DNA of 64,000 nt from Pleurodeles waltl (Eukaryota > Chordata > Amphibia > Caudata > Salamandridae): positions 428,809,776 to 428,873,775 of the forward strand of contig NC_090442.1 in assembly GCF_031143425.1 (NCBI RefSeq), in the 5' to 3' direction. Shown here in pieces: positions 46,182-59,075 of this stretch. A program made the position numbers and the translations under genes. The notes beneath the pieces were generated by a model. The model saw nothing but the letters and a program-made list of their open reading frames with translations. It was not told where the DNA came from and searched no databases. Each line of letters starts with the position of its first letter. Positions within the stretch are counted from its first letter, which is position 1.

Positions 46182-47449
46182 TCCTATGCAGGGTCCAAAG
46201 ATCCATTGACCCCGAAGGGCATTGATTCCTGCGAAGGATTAAAATGCTCCAGCAAGCCAAAACCTGCCTAAACATTGTGAATAAACAGGGAGAAACTATA
46301 CACTTACCTATGTAAGAATTTGGGTTTAGTTATGAGGGATGTGAGTCCTTCACAAGTAGGATTGCAATTGCCTTTGTACTGGGAAACAAGTACCCCAATG
46401 CAGCTCTTGACTCTCTCAGGGTAGTGAAGCAGAACACTCCAATGCATACAGCAAAAAGGTCTTCAACATGTGTTTTTCTTAATCATAAATACAAACCTAC
46501 ATTTTTTAGCACATCTCTTCAGACTTTAAAAATTAAATGAGGCCACCAAACCTTTACCATCACTTGTTATAATGAAAACAAAAGGCTTCTCAATTGGGTG
46601 GCCAACAATAACTTAGCGAGACAATTTGAACATAAACTCCTTTAATAGAGACGCTAAGAACACCACAGCTGGATTCCCATTTCTTTGCAAGGGAGCCACA
46701 AACACTGTAGTACTTGTTAATTCATTTATATTTTAAGTTTACATTTACCTCAGCAGGTGGTGATGTGAGCATACTGTTCATCTGCATTATTAATTGCTGC
46801 CCAGGGTTGAAACTGCAGATGCTCTTGCCTGCTGGGCCAATCACATACGGTTTGCCATACTGACTTATTTGAGGCAGAAAGCCAGCAGGGGTAGACACTA
46901 TCTATGCATTCTTCCTGATGGCACCCACTTGAGCATTGGACAGTAAACAATAGACCAACAAACGCTACTGTCACTGCTTAATTTGTACAACAATTAGTGC
47001 CAAAACCAAATGTTTTTCTCAGTTCTAAGTCCATGCTACTGAATGCCAATGTTGCCATTATTCCAAGGCTCACACGTCTTCATTCCAACTCATGCCTTTA
47101 TCTTTGACCACATACCTGTGCCCCTTTATCTCATGCCTACAAGTTATTTTCATCCCCTATTCTCTTCGTCACTTTGTTTCTCTTGCCTCTCCTTTCACCC
47201 TTTTCTGCTTTTCTATCTCTTGTTCTAGGTCAAAGTCTGATGATGAAAGATAAGTAATGGTGCCCAAAAATAAGTGTTGGTGGATTCTAGTTGCAACCAC
47301 TGGCTCAAATTTCTCACCTTGGCTATGAGAGTGTAACATGCTCAACACCGTAGAGCCCTCAACAACAATATGAGTACCTATTAGGGACTGACTACAACTT
47401 TCAGTACTACACTTGCTACAAGGCTCCTTTCCTTTGATAGATATCAAAT
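46182..47449. other. unassigned spacer between ERV-D and ERV-A
   Basis: No gene or repeat recognised. Short minus-strand frames (46750-46974 and 47169-47447) show no known domain. Confidence 0.3.
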
Positions 47450-48413
47450 TGTATTAATTTATTAGTGGCACGGAAGTTAGGATATAGTGATTAATTAACC
47501 ATCATTTAAAAGTCTGAGGGAGAAATTAACATAGAGATGTAAAATGTGCGTGTCTAAAATATGGTGGACCATGTGGCCGCAATTCATATTAAATACTACG
47601 TTATAACATGAAAGATGCATTGCATTCATATTAAATGAAATACTAAAATGAGTTTACCTAAAGAGTCTTATTGTTAAGGTGAAAATCAGAATTGAAGTAT
47701 TAAATGAATATGAATGAATCATACTTAATCTGATTAAATGAATTTTAGTAATGCGAGTTGCCATGTGTGCAGAAAAACAAATGTACGTTTACAATTGTTT
47801 TAACATATAAATAACATTTGCAATAAAATAATTTGCTTTGCATATTTGATTATAATAAGGAGCGCAATAGGTTTATTAATGTATTAATTGCATTAATGTT
47901 CATTTAGGTTTTCTTAGCTTGACTAGGCCTGAAAGGTTCATTTTGCAGCAGTAGTGGGAAAATCACTTGTTTATTTTGTTCCCTTTGACCTGAATTCTTT
48001 TTGTAGGCTGGCGTGGTGTTGAAAGTCCTATTGTATTGAAGGCAAGGAACATGTTTCAGAATTAAATATGTAACACTATTTGTTCTACTTGTTCAACAAG
48101 ACCGGAAACTCAGTGAAACAAGCTTAGTTTATTAAGTGTTTCTCGGGAAAGGACTTGAAGGAACAAATACTTAGAGAATGTAATATTTTGGCAAAAGTGT
48201 ATGAAATCATTGAAATGACAAAACACTTTTGCTAAGAGAATCCAGACTAGTTGCAAATTTGGTGGTACCACTGATGATCATTTGACACTGAATCTGACAT
48301 CTGAAGTGAGCCCACATAAAGTACCAATAAAGAGGACCCTGGATATTTCTAATTAGTGAGGAACTTTGGGAATCTGGAGTTAGTTCATGTTGGCGTTACT
48401 TCAAGTTAGTGCA
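47450..48413 (+). mobile_element. 5' LTR of ERV-A
   Basis: Begins TGTATTAATTTATTAGTGGC and ends GTTAGTGCA. It aligns along its length with 60094-61070 (shared words include GTGATTAATTAACC, TGAAAGATG, TTGCATTCATATTAAATGAA and GGACCCTGGATATTTC). AATAAA occurs near 47823 within TTTGCAATAAAA, also in the 3' copy. Homology stops abruptly after GTTAGTGCA in both copies, which fixes the right end. Confidence 0.85.
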
Positions 48414-49232
48414 TGTGTAGTGAAGGGATTGATGAAATTCCAATATTATGTTACAAGTGTACGGTATGCATTTTGAGAAGGGTTTGCGCTTGCAATGCTT
48501 TGGCTAAATTGTGGTGAAGTGTGATATATGAAGTGAGGAGGGAGTTTGTCTATTGCAGGTAATTGAGTAGGGAGTTTGCATACTCCTGATAAAAGAGGGG
48601 GTAGTTGGCATACTCCAAGTGAATGCTGCGCTTTGTGCTAAAAAATTGCCCGTGTGCTTGTTGTTGTTGACGGGTCCTGCAAGGCCTAAGACTCTGGAGT
48701 ATTGTACAAGTGTATGGAGACACTTAGTTAATTTATTGTCTGCAGTGAGGTGTTGGTTGATTGAGTGCTATCGACAATGCCAATAGATCCCTTGAGTGCG
48801 TTGTTGGTTAATTTTAGATGAACCTTGACTGCACACTAAGAAATTGTATCAACCAGAGTGACATTTGTGGGTCAAATCTTACTTGTTTATATGCGAAAGC
48901 CATAGCTGGAAGAATAGCTGTTCATGTGAAAGTCGACAGTCAAACGTTCCATACAGCTTTTGAAGAGTTTGAGTCCTACCTGTAATGAGCAGACAGGTTT
49001 TGGTTTTTGTGCTTTCAATATTTGCATTTAGGTGTATTACATGAGAGGTGTATGAGACAGCTCTGAAGCGAGTCGCAGCTGCTTATCAAAGAGAGTATGA
49101 CATCATTTGATCCATGCTTGGACAGGTAGGTTGGTGAGAAAAGCTGCACACGTTGGTGGATAATACTATGCTGCTTTAGGTTGAGAACAGGATGCGAAAA
49201 GGTTTATGAGATTGAAAATTATTTCCTGATTT
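48414..49232 (+). other. ERV-A leader region
   Basis: Sequence between the 5' LTR and gag. A canonical primer-binding site starting TGG with a tRNA 3'-end match was not recognised directly after the LTR, so the primer remains unknown. No open frame of note. Confidence 0.5.
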
Positions 49233-50640
49233 GTGAATTGGATCTGTGTGAAAATGAAATGTTTCAAAGCTTTAAGGCGTTCATTGAGAGGAGATGTTTG
49301 TATTCCAGTTAGAGAGGTTGAACCTACTCCACCTGAGGGTACACCAGCATTTGAAGTAATGGAGAAGAGAGGAGTTTCAGCAGGTCTTTGGGTAAATCAA
49401 TGGTGTAAGATAACTGAGAAGGAGGGTAATTTAGCTTTTCCTTCTCATGAATCTTTTAATGTAAGAATTTTAGAGCATTTGAGGAGGGTGTTGTATGAGT
49501 CAAAACCCCTTCCTAGACCTGCACAATTTGAAACACTTGCTATGAATTAGTTATGACACAGAAAGAGGCACAGAAATGTGAAAGGAGAATGAGGAAAGCA
49601 GAAAAGACATTAACAGAAGCTAGATGGGATGAGGAGCAGAGAATGTGGAGATCAGAGAAATTACATGCAGTGAAGTTATACCCACCAATTACATAAGATG
49701 GTGATGGAAGTGTTAAAACAAGAGCCAAAAAGAAATCTGAAGGAGATGCAGAACAGAAGCTAGATTAAAATAAAAATGTAGCAGAACTTATAATGCAGTT
49801 GTTGCAAAATCGCCCCATAGTACACTGTCACATCAGTAAGCCATAATGTAGTCCTGAATAGAGCCACAGCACCAGTTCAAAAGAGCCAATTTCAGATAAC
49901 TCCCAATGTTCCTACTGCTAACGTTGCAGAGGTGCCAGCGTTTTTTCCAGCAAATCTAATTGTGAAGACAGTTTGGGATGTCACAGTTCCATCAATGCCG
50001 CAGCCAATTCAGGAAGCAGGCATGGCTCAATTTGAGTCCACACCTAATGCACAGACACCTGCTAAATTTGTGAACTAGAGACAGACAATGCCTATGTATT
50101 CCCCAGTAAAAAAAATGAAAAATGTTACCCCAAATCAATCAAATCAGGCTTTGGGTACAGTATTGGCTGGCCAAGGTAAAGGATGAATGTTCCTGCCAAG
50201 CCAAACTAATTTGTCAGGACCGGATGCACTGATGGATACTGTGACAATAGGTCATGTAGTCCAGTTGTATACCTAGTGGAATAACAAGAGTGGTTATTTG
50301 ATCTGCTGGCAAGGAAAGCCGATTGATGAAATATTGCACTATGCAAAATAATGTAGTGATGAAATTGAGTTGAAGTAGAAGAGACTAAGGGAAAAGGCAA
50401 TGGTAATGCAAATCAAGTTTGCTCAAGCATAAAGTATGCAGGGATCGCAGGGATAGACAAGTGCAGGAGAAATGCAGAGAACACAATAGCATGGCAATAT
50501 GGTACCTCATTTCAGAGGTAGAGGTCATGAAATTTGAGTAGATCCAAATATTAATGTGGCTGATATTCAGAACATGAAGAAAATACTTTGTGTCATGTGT
50601 GAGGTAACGTCGAACATTGAAAATGGAAGTGTCTCCATGG
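49233..50640 (+). pseudogene. gag: ERV-A gag relic
   Basis: An open frame of 105 codons (49233-49550) resembles a matrix-type start with a Pro/Glu segment (REVEPTPPEG). The rest is broken by stops. Near 50.59 kb a fragment ILCVMCEV is what remains of the nucleocapsid Cys-x2-Cys zinc knuckle. A Gln/Pro-rich stretch follows in the protease frame. Confidence 0.6.
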
Positions 50641-50653
50641 TAATGTAAAATAT

Positions 50654-51247
50654 TTGGTGCAAGGTAGTGGTGTTACACAGATGGTTGACAATAGTCAATT
50701 TCAAAATCAAACAGTTCAAAGGCCCCAAAACCAAAGTATGAATGTTCCTGTTGGAGCAATCCAAATGCAAGTTCCACAGCAACAAGTCCAATTTTCCCAA
50801 CAACCGATTCAGGTCCCACAGCAAATGCAGATTCCAGAAGGTCCGATGGCAAAGCTGCAGATAATGGTTCCACAGCAGAACATAAACCAAAGGTCAAATG
50901 CAAATTTAAATCAGTTAATCACACAACATCCATTGATTGATTTCAGTGATGATGTATTGAGTGAAGAATATCTGAGTGAGAGTTCAGAAGAGGAAGAATG
51001 TGTCTTTGCTGCCTCACTTGAGGTAGATCAGCGTGGTCCTTATGTGAATACAAGTGTCATGGGTTATGATGTTTCATTCCTGGTTGACACTGGAGCAACA
51101 CGTTCTACTGTCAGATCTGCAGAAGTCCCTAATGTGACCCTTTCTGGAACGACAGTCCAGGTTGTAGGAGTAGCAAACCAGCATTTGGTAAACCCCATTA
51201 CAGGGCCCATTCCAGTTAAATTAGGAACCTTTGAGCATTTGCACTGA
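50654..51247 (+). pseudogene. pro: ERV-A protease
   Basis: A 197-codon open frame. The first 90 residues are Gln/Pro-rich (end of gag or linker). The rest is a retroviral aspartic protease with SFLVDTGATRSTV (DTGA at 51086-51097), VVGVANQ flap-like sequence, and then a stop where the domain should end in the G-K-D-F-L block, which is visible in another frame (LSGKDFLCKLKC). The protease would cleave Gag-Pol. The active site is intact but the C-terminus is frameshifted. Confidence 0.88.
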
Positions 51248-51259
51248 TGAGTAATATGT

Positions 51260-52260
51260 GATTCAAATCCTATGAATCTGTCAGGAAAAGACTTCCTGTG
51301 CAAATTAAAATGTTCCATCACTTGTACGCATGAAGGGATAGCATTCAGACCAACAGTGATGATGAGACTTCCAGTCAAACTGATGAGATTTATCATCTTG
51401 TTACACTGTTTCCTGGTATGACATTTAAAGACATGCCTGCTGAATTACATGACACAGTAATGCTTACAGCTTGGGATCTCTCTGGAAAATATATTGGACT
51501 CATTAGAGGTGTGGAACCAGTCAAAGTATCCATAAAGCCAAATGCAGTTTTCCCCTGAATGCCACAGTATAACTTGACCCCAGAGGCAATTGAGGGTATT
51601 ACCCCGGTAAGCGCAGATTTTGTTGATCAGGGAGTTCTGAAAGAAGTGATAAGCAGCCCTTATAATTTCCCAATTATGGGATTGTGAAAGCCAAATGAGA
51701 GATATTGCATAGTACATGATTTGAGAAAGGTGAATAAAATTGTCGTATCCTGTCATCCCATAGTGCCAAATCCAGCAGTAATTTTGTTTCAGATTCCATA
51801 TGAAGCAGAATGGTTTTCAGTTATCAATTTGTCACAGCCACTTTTCTCAGTGCCCTTAAATGAGGATAGTCAATTCCTTTTCTCTTTCAGATTTGGCAAC
51901 TGGGTGTATTTGTGATGTCACACCCCACAGGGATTTTCTGAATCACAATCCATTTTTAACCAGATCCTGAAAAAGAATATAGAATCCTTGAACATGAAAG
52001 AGTTGCAGCAACTATGCAAATGAATCCCTCAGTTATGCAGAGAGATGGCAGAATGTTTTTGGGTATGGTGAGGTACTGTTGCCAATGGATCCCAAATCTT
52101 TCAGTAATTTCTAAACCATTGCAGAAGTTGGCACACAAAGAAGTTACTGACGCAGTACCCTTCAATGAAGAGTGCAAGAAAGCTTTCACTGAGTTGAGAG
52201 AGAGTTTGTGCAGACCTCCAGCTTTGGGAATGGCTGATTACACAAAAGGCTTTTGATTGT
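51260..52260 (+). pseudogene. pol: ERV-A reverse transcriptase lacking the catalytic segment
   Basis: Frames give LRKVNKIVVSCHPIVPNP, FQIPYEAEWFSVINLSQPLF and, after a shift, HTPQGFSES with NQIL. The expected Y-x-D-D block should follow within about 30 codons. Instead, within 60 bases the sequence jumps to the RT connection (MFLGMVRYCCQWIPNLSVI, then KPLQKLAHK). Roughly 75 codons including the catalytic aspartates are missing. Confidence 0.85.
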
Positions 52261-52539
52261 TTTGTCATTAACTTGATGGTTGTGCTCTTTCTGTTTTGAT
52301 GCAGTTACATGGAGGAATTAATAGATCTGTGGCATATTTTTCCACCACAGTGGACCCCTGTAGCTGCTGCTTTGTCTGGCTGTTTGAAAGCCCCTGGCAG
52401 CCACTGGTGTGAGTATACGTCAATGTGAAGACTTTGTGATGGGAGACCTTTTAACTGTTAATTTCCCACTCTCAGTTGAAGTTCCTTGACGAGGACTAAA
52501 ACCCAATATATGACCAGTGCCTGACTTACTCATTATGAG

Positions 52540-53218
52540 TTATTGAGTCTTGGATCCACTAATGTTGTGGTCAAGAGGTGTCACTGAATTGTGCCCCAAA
52601 CTCAGACCTGAAATTCAGGATACTCCTTCAGAGAATAATGATCAAGTTGTATTTATTGATGGCTCCTGTTTAAGGGACAGTGAAGGTAATCTGAGAGCTG
52701 GTTATGCAGTTTGCACCCTCTCAGGAGTAGTCAAAGCTTCATGGCTTTAAGGAGTCATTTCTGTCCAAGTAACCAAATTGGTTACTCTTACAAGAGCATG
52801 CTGCATATCAGAGCTGCTCAAAGTGTTAATATTCACAGGTAGTCAATATGAATTTGGTGTTGTGCATGATTTCGGGCAGTTATGACACCAGAGAGGTTGT
52901 ATGACATCATCAGGATCACCCATTTAAAATGGTGAAAGAATTCATAATTTGCTAAATGTTTTGCAGTTGCCTGAGAAAATTGCAGTTGTAAAGTATATCG
53001 CCCATCAGAAGCTAAATGACTATGTATTATTGGGTAATGCCTATGCTGACCAAATTGCCAGATATTTAGCATGTCATTGTGACACCTTCTATGAAATGTG
53101 GGGTGGTGGAAGTGATACTGGTGAGACAAATCAAAAGTTCTTGATGTCAGTGGTTGATACTTGGGATGAAATCAAAAGGTTGCCGGAAGAGGTAACAGAG
53201 GAAGAACACAGAGGTTAG
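52540..53218 (+). pseudogene. pol: ERV-A RNase H relic
   Basis: Frame 52550-52750 contains VVFIDGSCLRDSEGNLRAGY, the first catalytic block of retroviral RNase H. The later frame (52949-53218) contains LLGNAYADQIARYLA, the final H-x-x-N-x-x-A-D block. The segment between is in broken frames. Confidence 0.85.
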
Positions 53219-54010
53219 TTAAAAGCAGATTGTATTCAATGGGAGGAAGATGATGTCTGGATTTCAAATGAAGGGAAAGTTGTGATGCCTGCATGCAACG
53301 GACGGATATTGTGTATTGACTGCTGTGTGTCTGTTCTCCCTATTGGATCGAGGCTTATCCAACACTTAGGAATAATAGTCTCTCTGTAGCTAAACTGCTG
53401 CTCAGGGAACTGATACCCAGATATGGGTCCCCAACGTCTTTGGAATCAGATCAAAGAGCTCATTTTAATAATGAAATCATAAACTTGTTGTGTGCAGCAC
53501 TGAATATTGACCAAATATTGCACTGCAGTTGGTGGAACAGATGAATGGAACACTGAAAGTTGATTGGCAAAGGGTTGTGCCTCTACAGCATTGAAATGGT
53601 CTCATGCATTGCCACTTGTCCTGATGAGCATGTGTAGCACCCCTGATAGGAACACAAGACTTTCTCCCCACAATATTCTAATGGGACATGCAATGAGATT
53701 AATAGCAGTACCTTCAAATGCACTTGCGAACTTAACAGATGACTTGGTGCTTGATTATTGCAAGGGTCTGGCTGATGTGGTTCACTCTTTGTCTCATCAG
53801 TTTGAAGCAGCAAGTGTTCAAACGGCTCAAGAACAGTGTCACTGCTTGAAAGCTGGTGAATAGATTCTAGTTAAGAAGCATGCCAGGAAGTCTTGCCTAG
53901 AGCCAACGTAGAAGGACCATTTCAAGTTATCTTGGTAAAAACAACAGCTGTGAAGTGTGCTGGTCTTCTGAACTGGATCCACGCAACCCATACACTCAAA
54001 GTTGTGTGTC
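53219..54010 (+). pseudogene. pol: ERV-A integrase relic
   Basis: Reads as RLIQHLG, LRELIPRYGSPTSLESDQR and HFNNEI (the catalytic core with the second Asp). Then comes the 99-codon frame 53564-53863, with ALPLVLMSMCSTPDRNTRLS (the P-x-x-L-x-x-x-R region of class I enzymes) and LADVVHSLSHQFEAA. A shifted tail resembles the GPY/F module ending in LNWIHATHT. Several stops are present. Confidence 0.8.
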
Positions 54011-54399
54011 CTCTTGAAAACACAGAGTCTGATCCCACTTGAGAAAATGCAGAAGAATGGGTTCAGCTTGACCAGGCTATGAGGACAGAACCAGTGGCTG
54101 AGGTAAAAAAATTGCAAAGTGGTGAAGGTGCAACCATTCAAAATGCAGACAAAGGTGCAGGAGAGCAAAGGCAAAGTCAACGGACTCCTGCCTGCAGAGC
54201 GAACGTTGTGAATGCAGTTGCACCCAAGAAAAACTGTGAAAGGAGACAAATGGCCTGCAGCTGCCCATGAACTGGTTGCTGATAAACTCCCTCCAATAAC
54301 AGGCAGTTGAAGAGTGAAATCAGAATGAAGATGAAGATTGTGCTGTAAAGAGAATGAAAAGGAAAAGAGTGCCAAGCTCAGATACCTTTAACCTAAATT

Positions 54400-55975
54400 A
54401 ATCTATCTTGTCGCAAATGAATGGGAGAGCAAGTTTATGGCCTTTTGTTTTAACCGTGGGAATTCAGTTAAACATTCTGGAACTTGAAATCGCATTTGAA
54501 CTGGGTTGTGAAAGAAGCTTGCTAATTGATCAACAAAGACATTGCACTCTAGATGTGACCATAAGTGATCATCAGACTGTGTTCTATTGAGAACAAACAC
54601 TTGAATTACTTTTTAGAGCTTTTAGCTGAATTTGAAGAATTTTTTTCCTTCTTTTTGAGATCAAGAACTGCTGTAAGTAGTGAAAAAGACTTTGAAAAGC
54701 TGCTTCATTTGATTTTGCTTGTTTTGCTTTTATGTTTTTTTCCTTTTTCTTTTTACTCCTTGGATTCTATAGAAGCCATGAACTCAGCAAAAAGCAAATG
54801 CAGTAAATGTAAATATATGTTGATTGGGTTGGTTATAGTATATATGATTACGTGTATTTTATTGATTGCAGGAATTAGTGTTTCGATGAAAGGGGACGTG
54901 CAAAGCACAGCAACTCCAGTGCAGAGCATGACCACATCCAAGCAAAATAAGTTTTATGAGGATGAGGGGTTGCTTCATTTATCTTCACATTTTTATTATA
55001 GTTTGCTGTGTAAGTATATGGACACAATGAATGTGTGTATTTTTTTATAGGTGTACACAAATTATTTTGTCAGTACAAGAAATAATCACTTGTCATATGG
55101 AATTATGGAATTAGTTGCAGCTTATTATTAACATGTCTTTACAATCAAGAGTACATTAAGTATTTCTATTCTAATTATGATTTAGTTTTCCCTTTTGTTC
55201 CCATTGATCACCATTTGAACAGCATTGCAAAGGCTAAGAACATAGACATATTAGATGGATTCTTTGAACCTACACTGACATTTGGGACAGCCTATGCATA
55301 TAGGAATATTTTAACATTTAACACAGGTAGGATCGGATTTCATCAATTAAGTTGATGACTGAAGAAAAGCAATGAAAGAAAAAGTAGATAAAGGTATAGT
55401 TTCTAGAAAGAAATCAGTTCACAAGACACCAGATAAACAAGGATGCTAGCTTTAGATTGGCAACACGTAGGGAAGCTTTGTAGATATAGGTCGCAACCAA
55501 AAGCTGACAATAAATTTGAAGGAACGAATGAATGCAGACATGTGTTTTTGTTTAAAAGTGTACAGGATTTTATGGTAAATGGACAAGACCCCACTGTGCG
55601 TGGTGTCTATTACATCTGTGGTAAGATTGCTTATTATAAGCTGTCTAAAGGCCGGCATGGTACATGCTATTTAGGAGTGGGTTTTCAGAAAATCTACCAA
55701 ATAGACAATATTGACAAGCCAGCAGAGACTGAGGGATTCAATATGAGCTTCAAAAGAAGAGCAAGTGGTTCAAAGATTACAGGACATATTTTTGGAGCTT
55801 TTATTCCATTAGAGGGTGTGATCTTGAATGACATAATGATAAGGAAGTTATCAATGACTGTAGATAAGATGTCAACTGATTGTTCGGGTGTGATGCTCAC
55901 AATGGACACAGAAATGGTCGTGGCAAGGTCTATGACTTTACAGAATCATCTTGCATTAAATCAAAAAAACAAAAA
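54400..55975 (+). pseudogene. env: ERV-A env, leader, surface and start of TM
   Basis: The leader frame 54565-55050 has a Cys-containing cytosolic part (SAKSKCSKCKY) and a hydrophobic anchor (LIGLVIVYMITCILLIAGI). The frame 55443-56096 carries the C-terminal surface domain (YYICGKIAYYKLSKG, HGTCYLG) and the TM heptad region (IRKLSMTVDKMSTD). It reads into the palindromic insertion at 55959, so its last residues are not env. The part between 55050 and 55440 is disrupted. No clear furin site is visible. Confidence 0.8.
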
Positions 55976-56444
55976 AAATGAAAAAATAAATCAAAAAAAT
56001 ATACACAGTTACACTAAAGGAAATGGGATCCTATATATCCACAGTCCCTGGGAATTTAACTCATTGGAACGAAAGCCCTCACTCACCTGTCGGTGACATG
56101 CTTCATCATAAGGCTAAGCTCCACATCAGGCTGGCACTGCAATGCCTGACGGGCCCCACAGGGGGCTCTTTGCTGGAGATCTTTTATCAAAAAAGGTGAA
56201 TATAAGCCGGTCAATGCATGGTGTATGTAGGATTGGTAAACAGAAAATAGAAAAAATACTGCTAAAAATGACTAGAGGTAAAGAATTTAATTACGATGTC
56301 TAACCTCTGTCATGATTAAAAACAAATCTCGGGGGGAAAAGCAAGATAAGGTCTTATCTCCCCTACAAAAGAAAAATATCACTAACTGTCATCAAGTCTC
56401 TCAATCATAGAGTGTGGTGTGTATGGGAATGAGATTCCCTATAC

Positions 56445-56530
56445 TAATATATAATCAAGGTCAACATGTTTCTCGCTATTTAGTCTGTACGATCTATTGC
56501 GATTCTTCAGGACCTAATAACCTACCTAAT
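56445..56530 (-). ncRNA. hammerhead-like motif, left arm of the palindrome (mirror copy)
   Basis: The left arm carries the same sequence on the opposite strand (GTTTCTCGC near 56469 and TCTTCAGGAC near 56503 on plus). Core residues CTGAAGA and GAAAC are both conserved between arms. Confidence 0.4.
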
Positions 56531-57939
56531 CCTAAAGTCAAATACACCCATAATAGGGAGATCTTCAAAGAGAAGGAACCTGGAATATAGGAAAAAGACA
56601 ATGAGTCATTATATGGTACAATACATTCCATGATGTGAAATGTGTGAATATAGGCAACTAAAACACACATGACTTTCCCCCTTTGTGATGTACAAGAAGA
56701 GGACAGTGAACACAATGAACAATACAATAAACGGCAAAAATAGACATTTTTACCCTCCTCCTACTAGTGAATGGGCCCCATCAGGTAAGGTATCAAGCTA
56801 GCGTGGTCCAATATAATCCGCACATATATATAGGTATAAAAAGGAAGACATAGTTAAATAAAAATATCAAAAATCATCAGTAATAAAAGAATTCTCTAGG
56901 TGCAACTATCAATAAACTATGATGTACTCTCCCCAGAATTGTCTGAGTGGAGGTGCTGGTAACAAATATACCACTATCAAAAGCAGTGCAAAAGCCAAGT
57001 AGTCAGTCAAGTGGTCATAACAGAAGTACGTGTGACCCGACCACTGTATCTCAACTCAAAAAAGGGGGATAATTAATTATTGAGCTACATAAATATGTTG
57101 CCCACCATGTTGGGTATAAACCCAGAACAGGACCACGGACCGGGTGTTATGGTCCAACATAATATCTAGCAAAGCTGTTTAGCAAATGTGCACCTGAATT
57201 GGCTGCAGCAAGAACATCAACAAAAAAACAAAAGACGTAGAAAGGAGCTATATAAATATATTGCCCTTTCATTAAGGACTAATCACCATATTGGGTAATG
57301 TTTGAGCAAGAACAACGCTGGGTTTATAGATTAAGGACACATAACATTGGACTTAATGATGACATTCCCTGGAATGACTTTATTTTTAACTAATCCATTA
57401 TAGACAGTGTGATTTAATTTCATGACACTGTAATTTGACGTTCCTTTTTTGTCGTGACACTTTTTTTGATTTTCTCTTTTATTCTAGGCTCTGGACATTT
57501 ACATTTCACAACCCAAAAAAATATATTTCCTTTTTTACTGACTGTGGTGTACCGTACCTTCAATATATTAATTTTCTTGCTGAATTGTGTCTGCACCATC
57601 ATTTAAGAGATCTCTTCTCATTGACATTTACTTCAAACCCCTCTGAGGTTTGAGTTTCGCTCTCCTTTCTAAGATGGCCTCCGCTGTTTCTGGGTTATTT
57701 TTGTCCCTTTTCTATGTCTATACACCCACGATAGACAGGAATGAGTCCTTTTCTATTTTGACTGGCTTTTTATAAGGTACCGCCCACCGGCAGATCCACA
57801 TCTTCCGGGAGGATCAAGCCGGGGCAGGTTGAGTCACCAGCCGTGTGGAGCATTCAAGTAAGTTGTTATTGCTCGCGTGCCCTTTTCTGTTTTGCTGGTG
57901 CGCGCGCTTGGTTACTTGAGCCTACGATCCTTACCTGGA

Positions 57940-58402
57940 TATCGAGCGCTGCGATACACGCGCTCATGTAAATGTGGGAGTATAGTTTTCCCACTCGGTC
58001 TCTGTCGCGGTAAGGGTTGTTGTTTATTGTTGCTGGGTCGGAGGCATGCGCATTCATCTAAACGTGGGAGCATGGTCTCCCCACACGGTCCTTGCCACGG
58101 CTTTCTGTTGGTTTGTTTTTTGATGTTCTTGCTGCTGCCGAGTCAGGTGCATATTTGCTAAACAGCGTCACTAGATATTATGTTGGACCATAACACTCGG
58201 TCCGCCTTCCTGTTCTTTTTTACCCAATATGGTGATTAGTCCTTAATGAAAGGGCAATATATTTATATAGCTCCTTTCTACGTTTTTTGTTTTTTTGTTG
58301 ATGTTCTTGCTGCAGCCAAGTCAGGTGCACATTTGCTAATCAGCTTTGCTAGATATTATGTTGGACCATAACACTCGGTCCGTGTTCCTGTTCTGGGTTT
58401 AT
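57940..58402. repeat. internal direct repeats of the palindromic element
   Basis: A unit with GTGGGAG...CCCAC occurs twice (about 57960-58010 and 58050-58100). A unit of about 100 bp with GATGTTCTTGCTGC, AGATATTATGTTGGACCATA and ACTCGGTCCG occurs at about 58112-58215 and 58300-58402. Such tandem units next to an inverted arm are reminiscent of the duplicated ends of Penelope-like elements. Confidence 0.7.
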
Positions 58403-58994
58403 ACCCAACATGGTAGGCAACATATTTATGTAGCTCAATAATTAATTATCCCCCTTTTTTGATTTGAGATACAGTGGTCGGGTCACACGTACTACTGTTA
58501 TGACCACTTGACTGACTACTTGGCTTTTGCACTGCTTTTGATAGTGGTATATTTGTTACCAGCACCTCCGCTCAGACAATTCTGGGGAGAGTACATAATA
58601 GTTCATTGATAATTGCACCTAGAGAATTTTTTTATTACTGATGATTTTTGATATTTTTATGTAACTATGTCTTCCTTTTTATACCTGTATATATATGCAG
58701 ATTATATTGGATCACACTAGCTTGATACCTTACCTGATGGGGCCCATCCACTAGTAGGAGGAGGGTAAGAACGTCTAATTTTGCCGTTTATTGTATTGTT
58801 CATTGTGTTCACTGTCCTCTTCTTGCACATCATGAAGGGGGAAAGTCATGTGTGTTTTAGTTGCCTATATTCACACATTTCACATCATGGAATGTATCGT
58901 ACCATATTATGACTCATTGTCTTTTTCCTATATTCCAGGTTCCTTCTCTTTGAAGATCTCCCTATTATGGGTATATTTGACTTTAGGGTTAGGT

Positions 58995-59075
58995 AGGTTA
59001 TTAAGTCCTGAAGAATCGCAATAGATCGTACAGACTAAATAGCGAGAAACATGTTGACCTTGATTATATATTAGT
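58995..59075 (+). ncRNA. hammerhead-like motif, right arm of the palindrome
   Basis: CTGAAGA (59008-59014), one A, a TCGC/GCGA stem enclosing about 22 nt, and GAAAC (59046-59050), followed by ATGTTGACC. Stem I pairs AAGTC before the core with GACCTT after it, with one mismatch. The arrangement CTGANGA-N-stem-GAAAC is the same as at 23.5 kb. Helix III would be only two base pairs (AC/GT, loop AT). It may be degenerate. Confidence 0.4.

Noticed and set aside
57877..58161. 94-codon Cys/Leu-rich frame in the centre of the palindrome as the missing transposition protein
   Set aside because: It overlaps two direct repeats, is short and contains no RT, nuclease or transposase motif.
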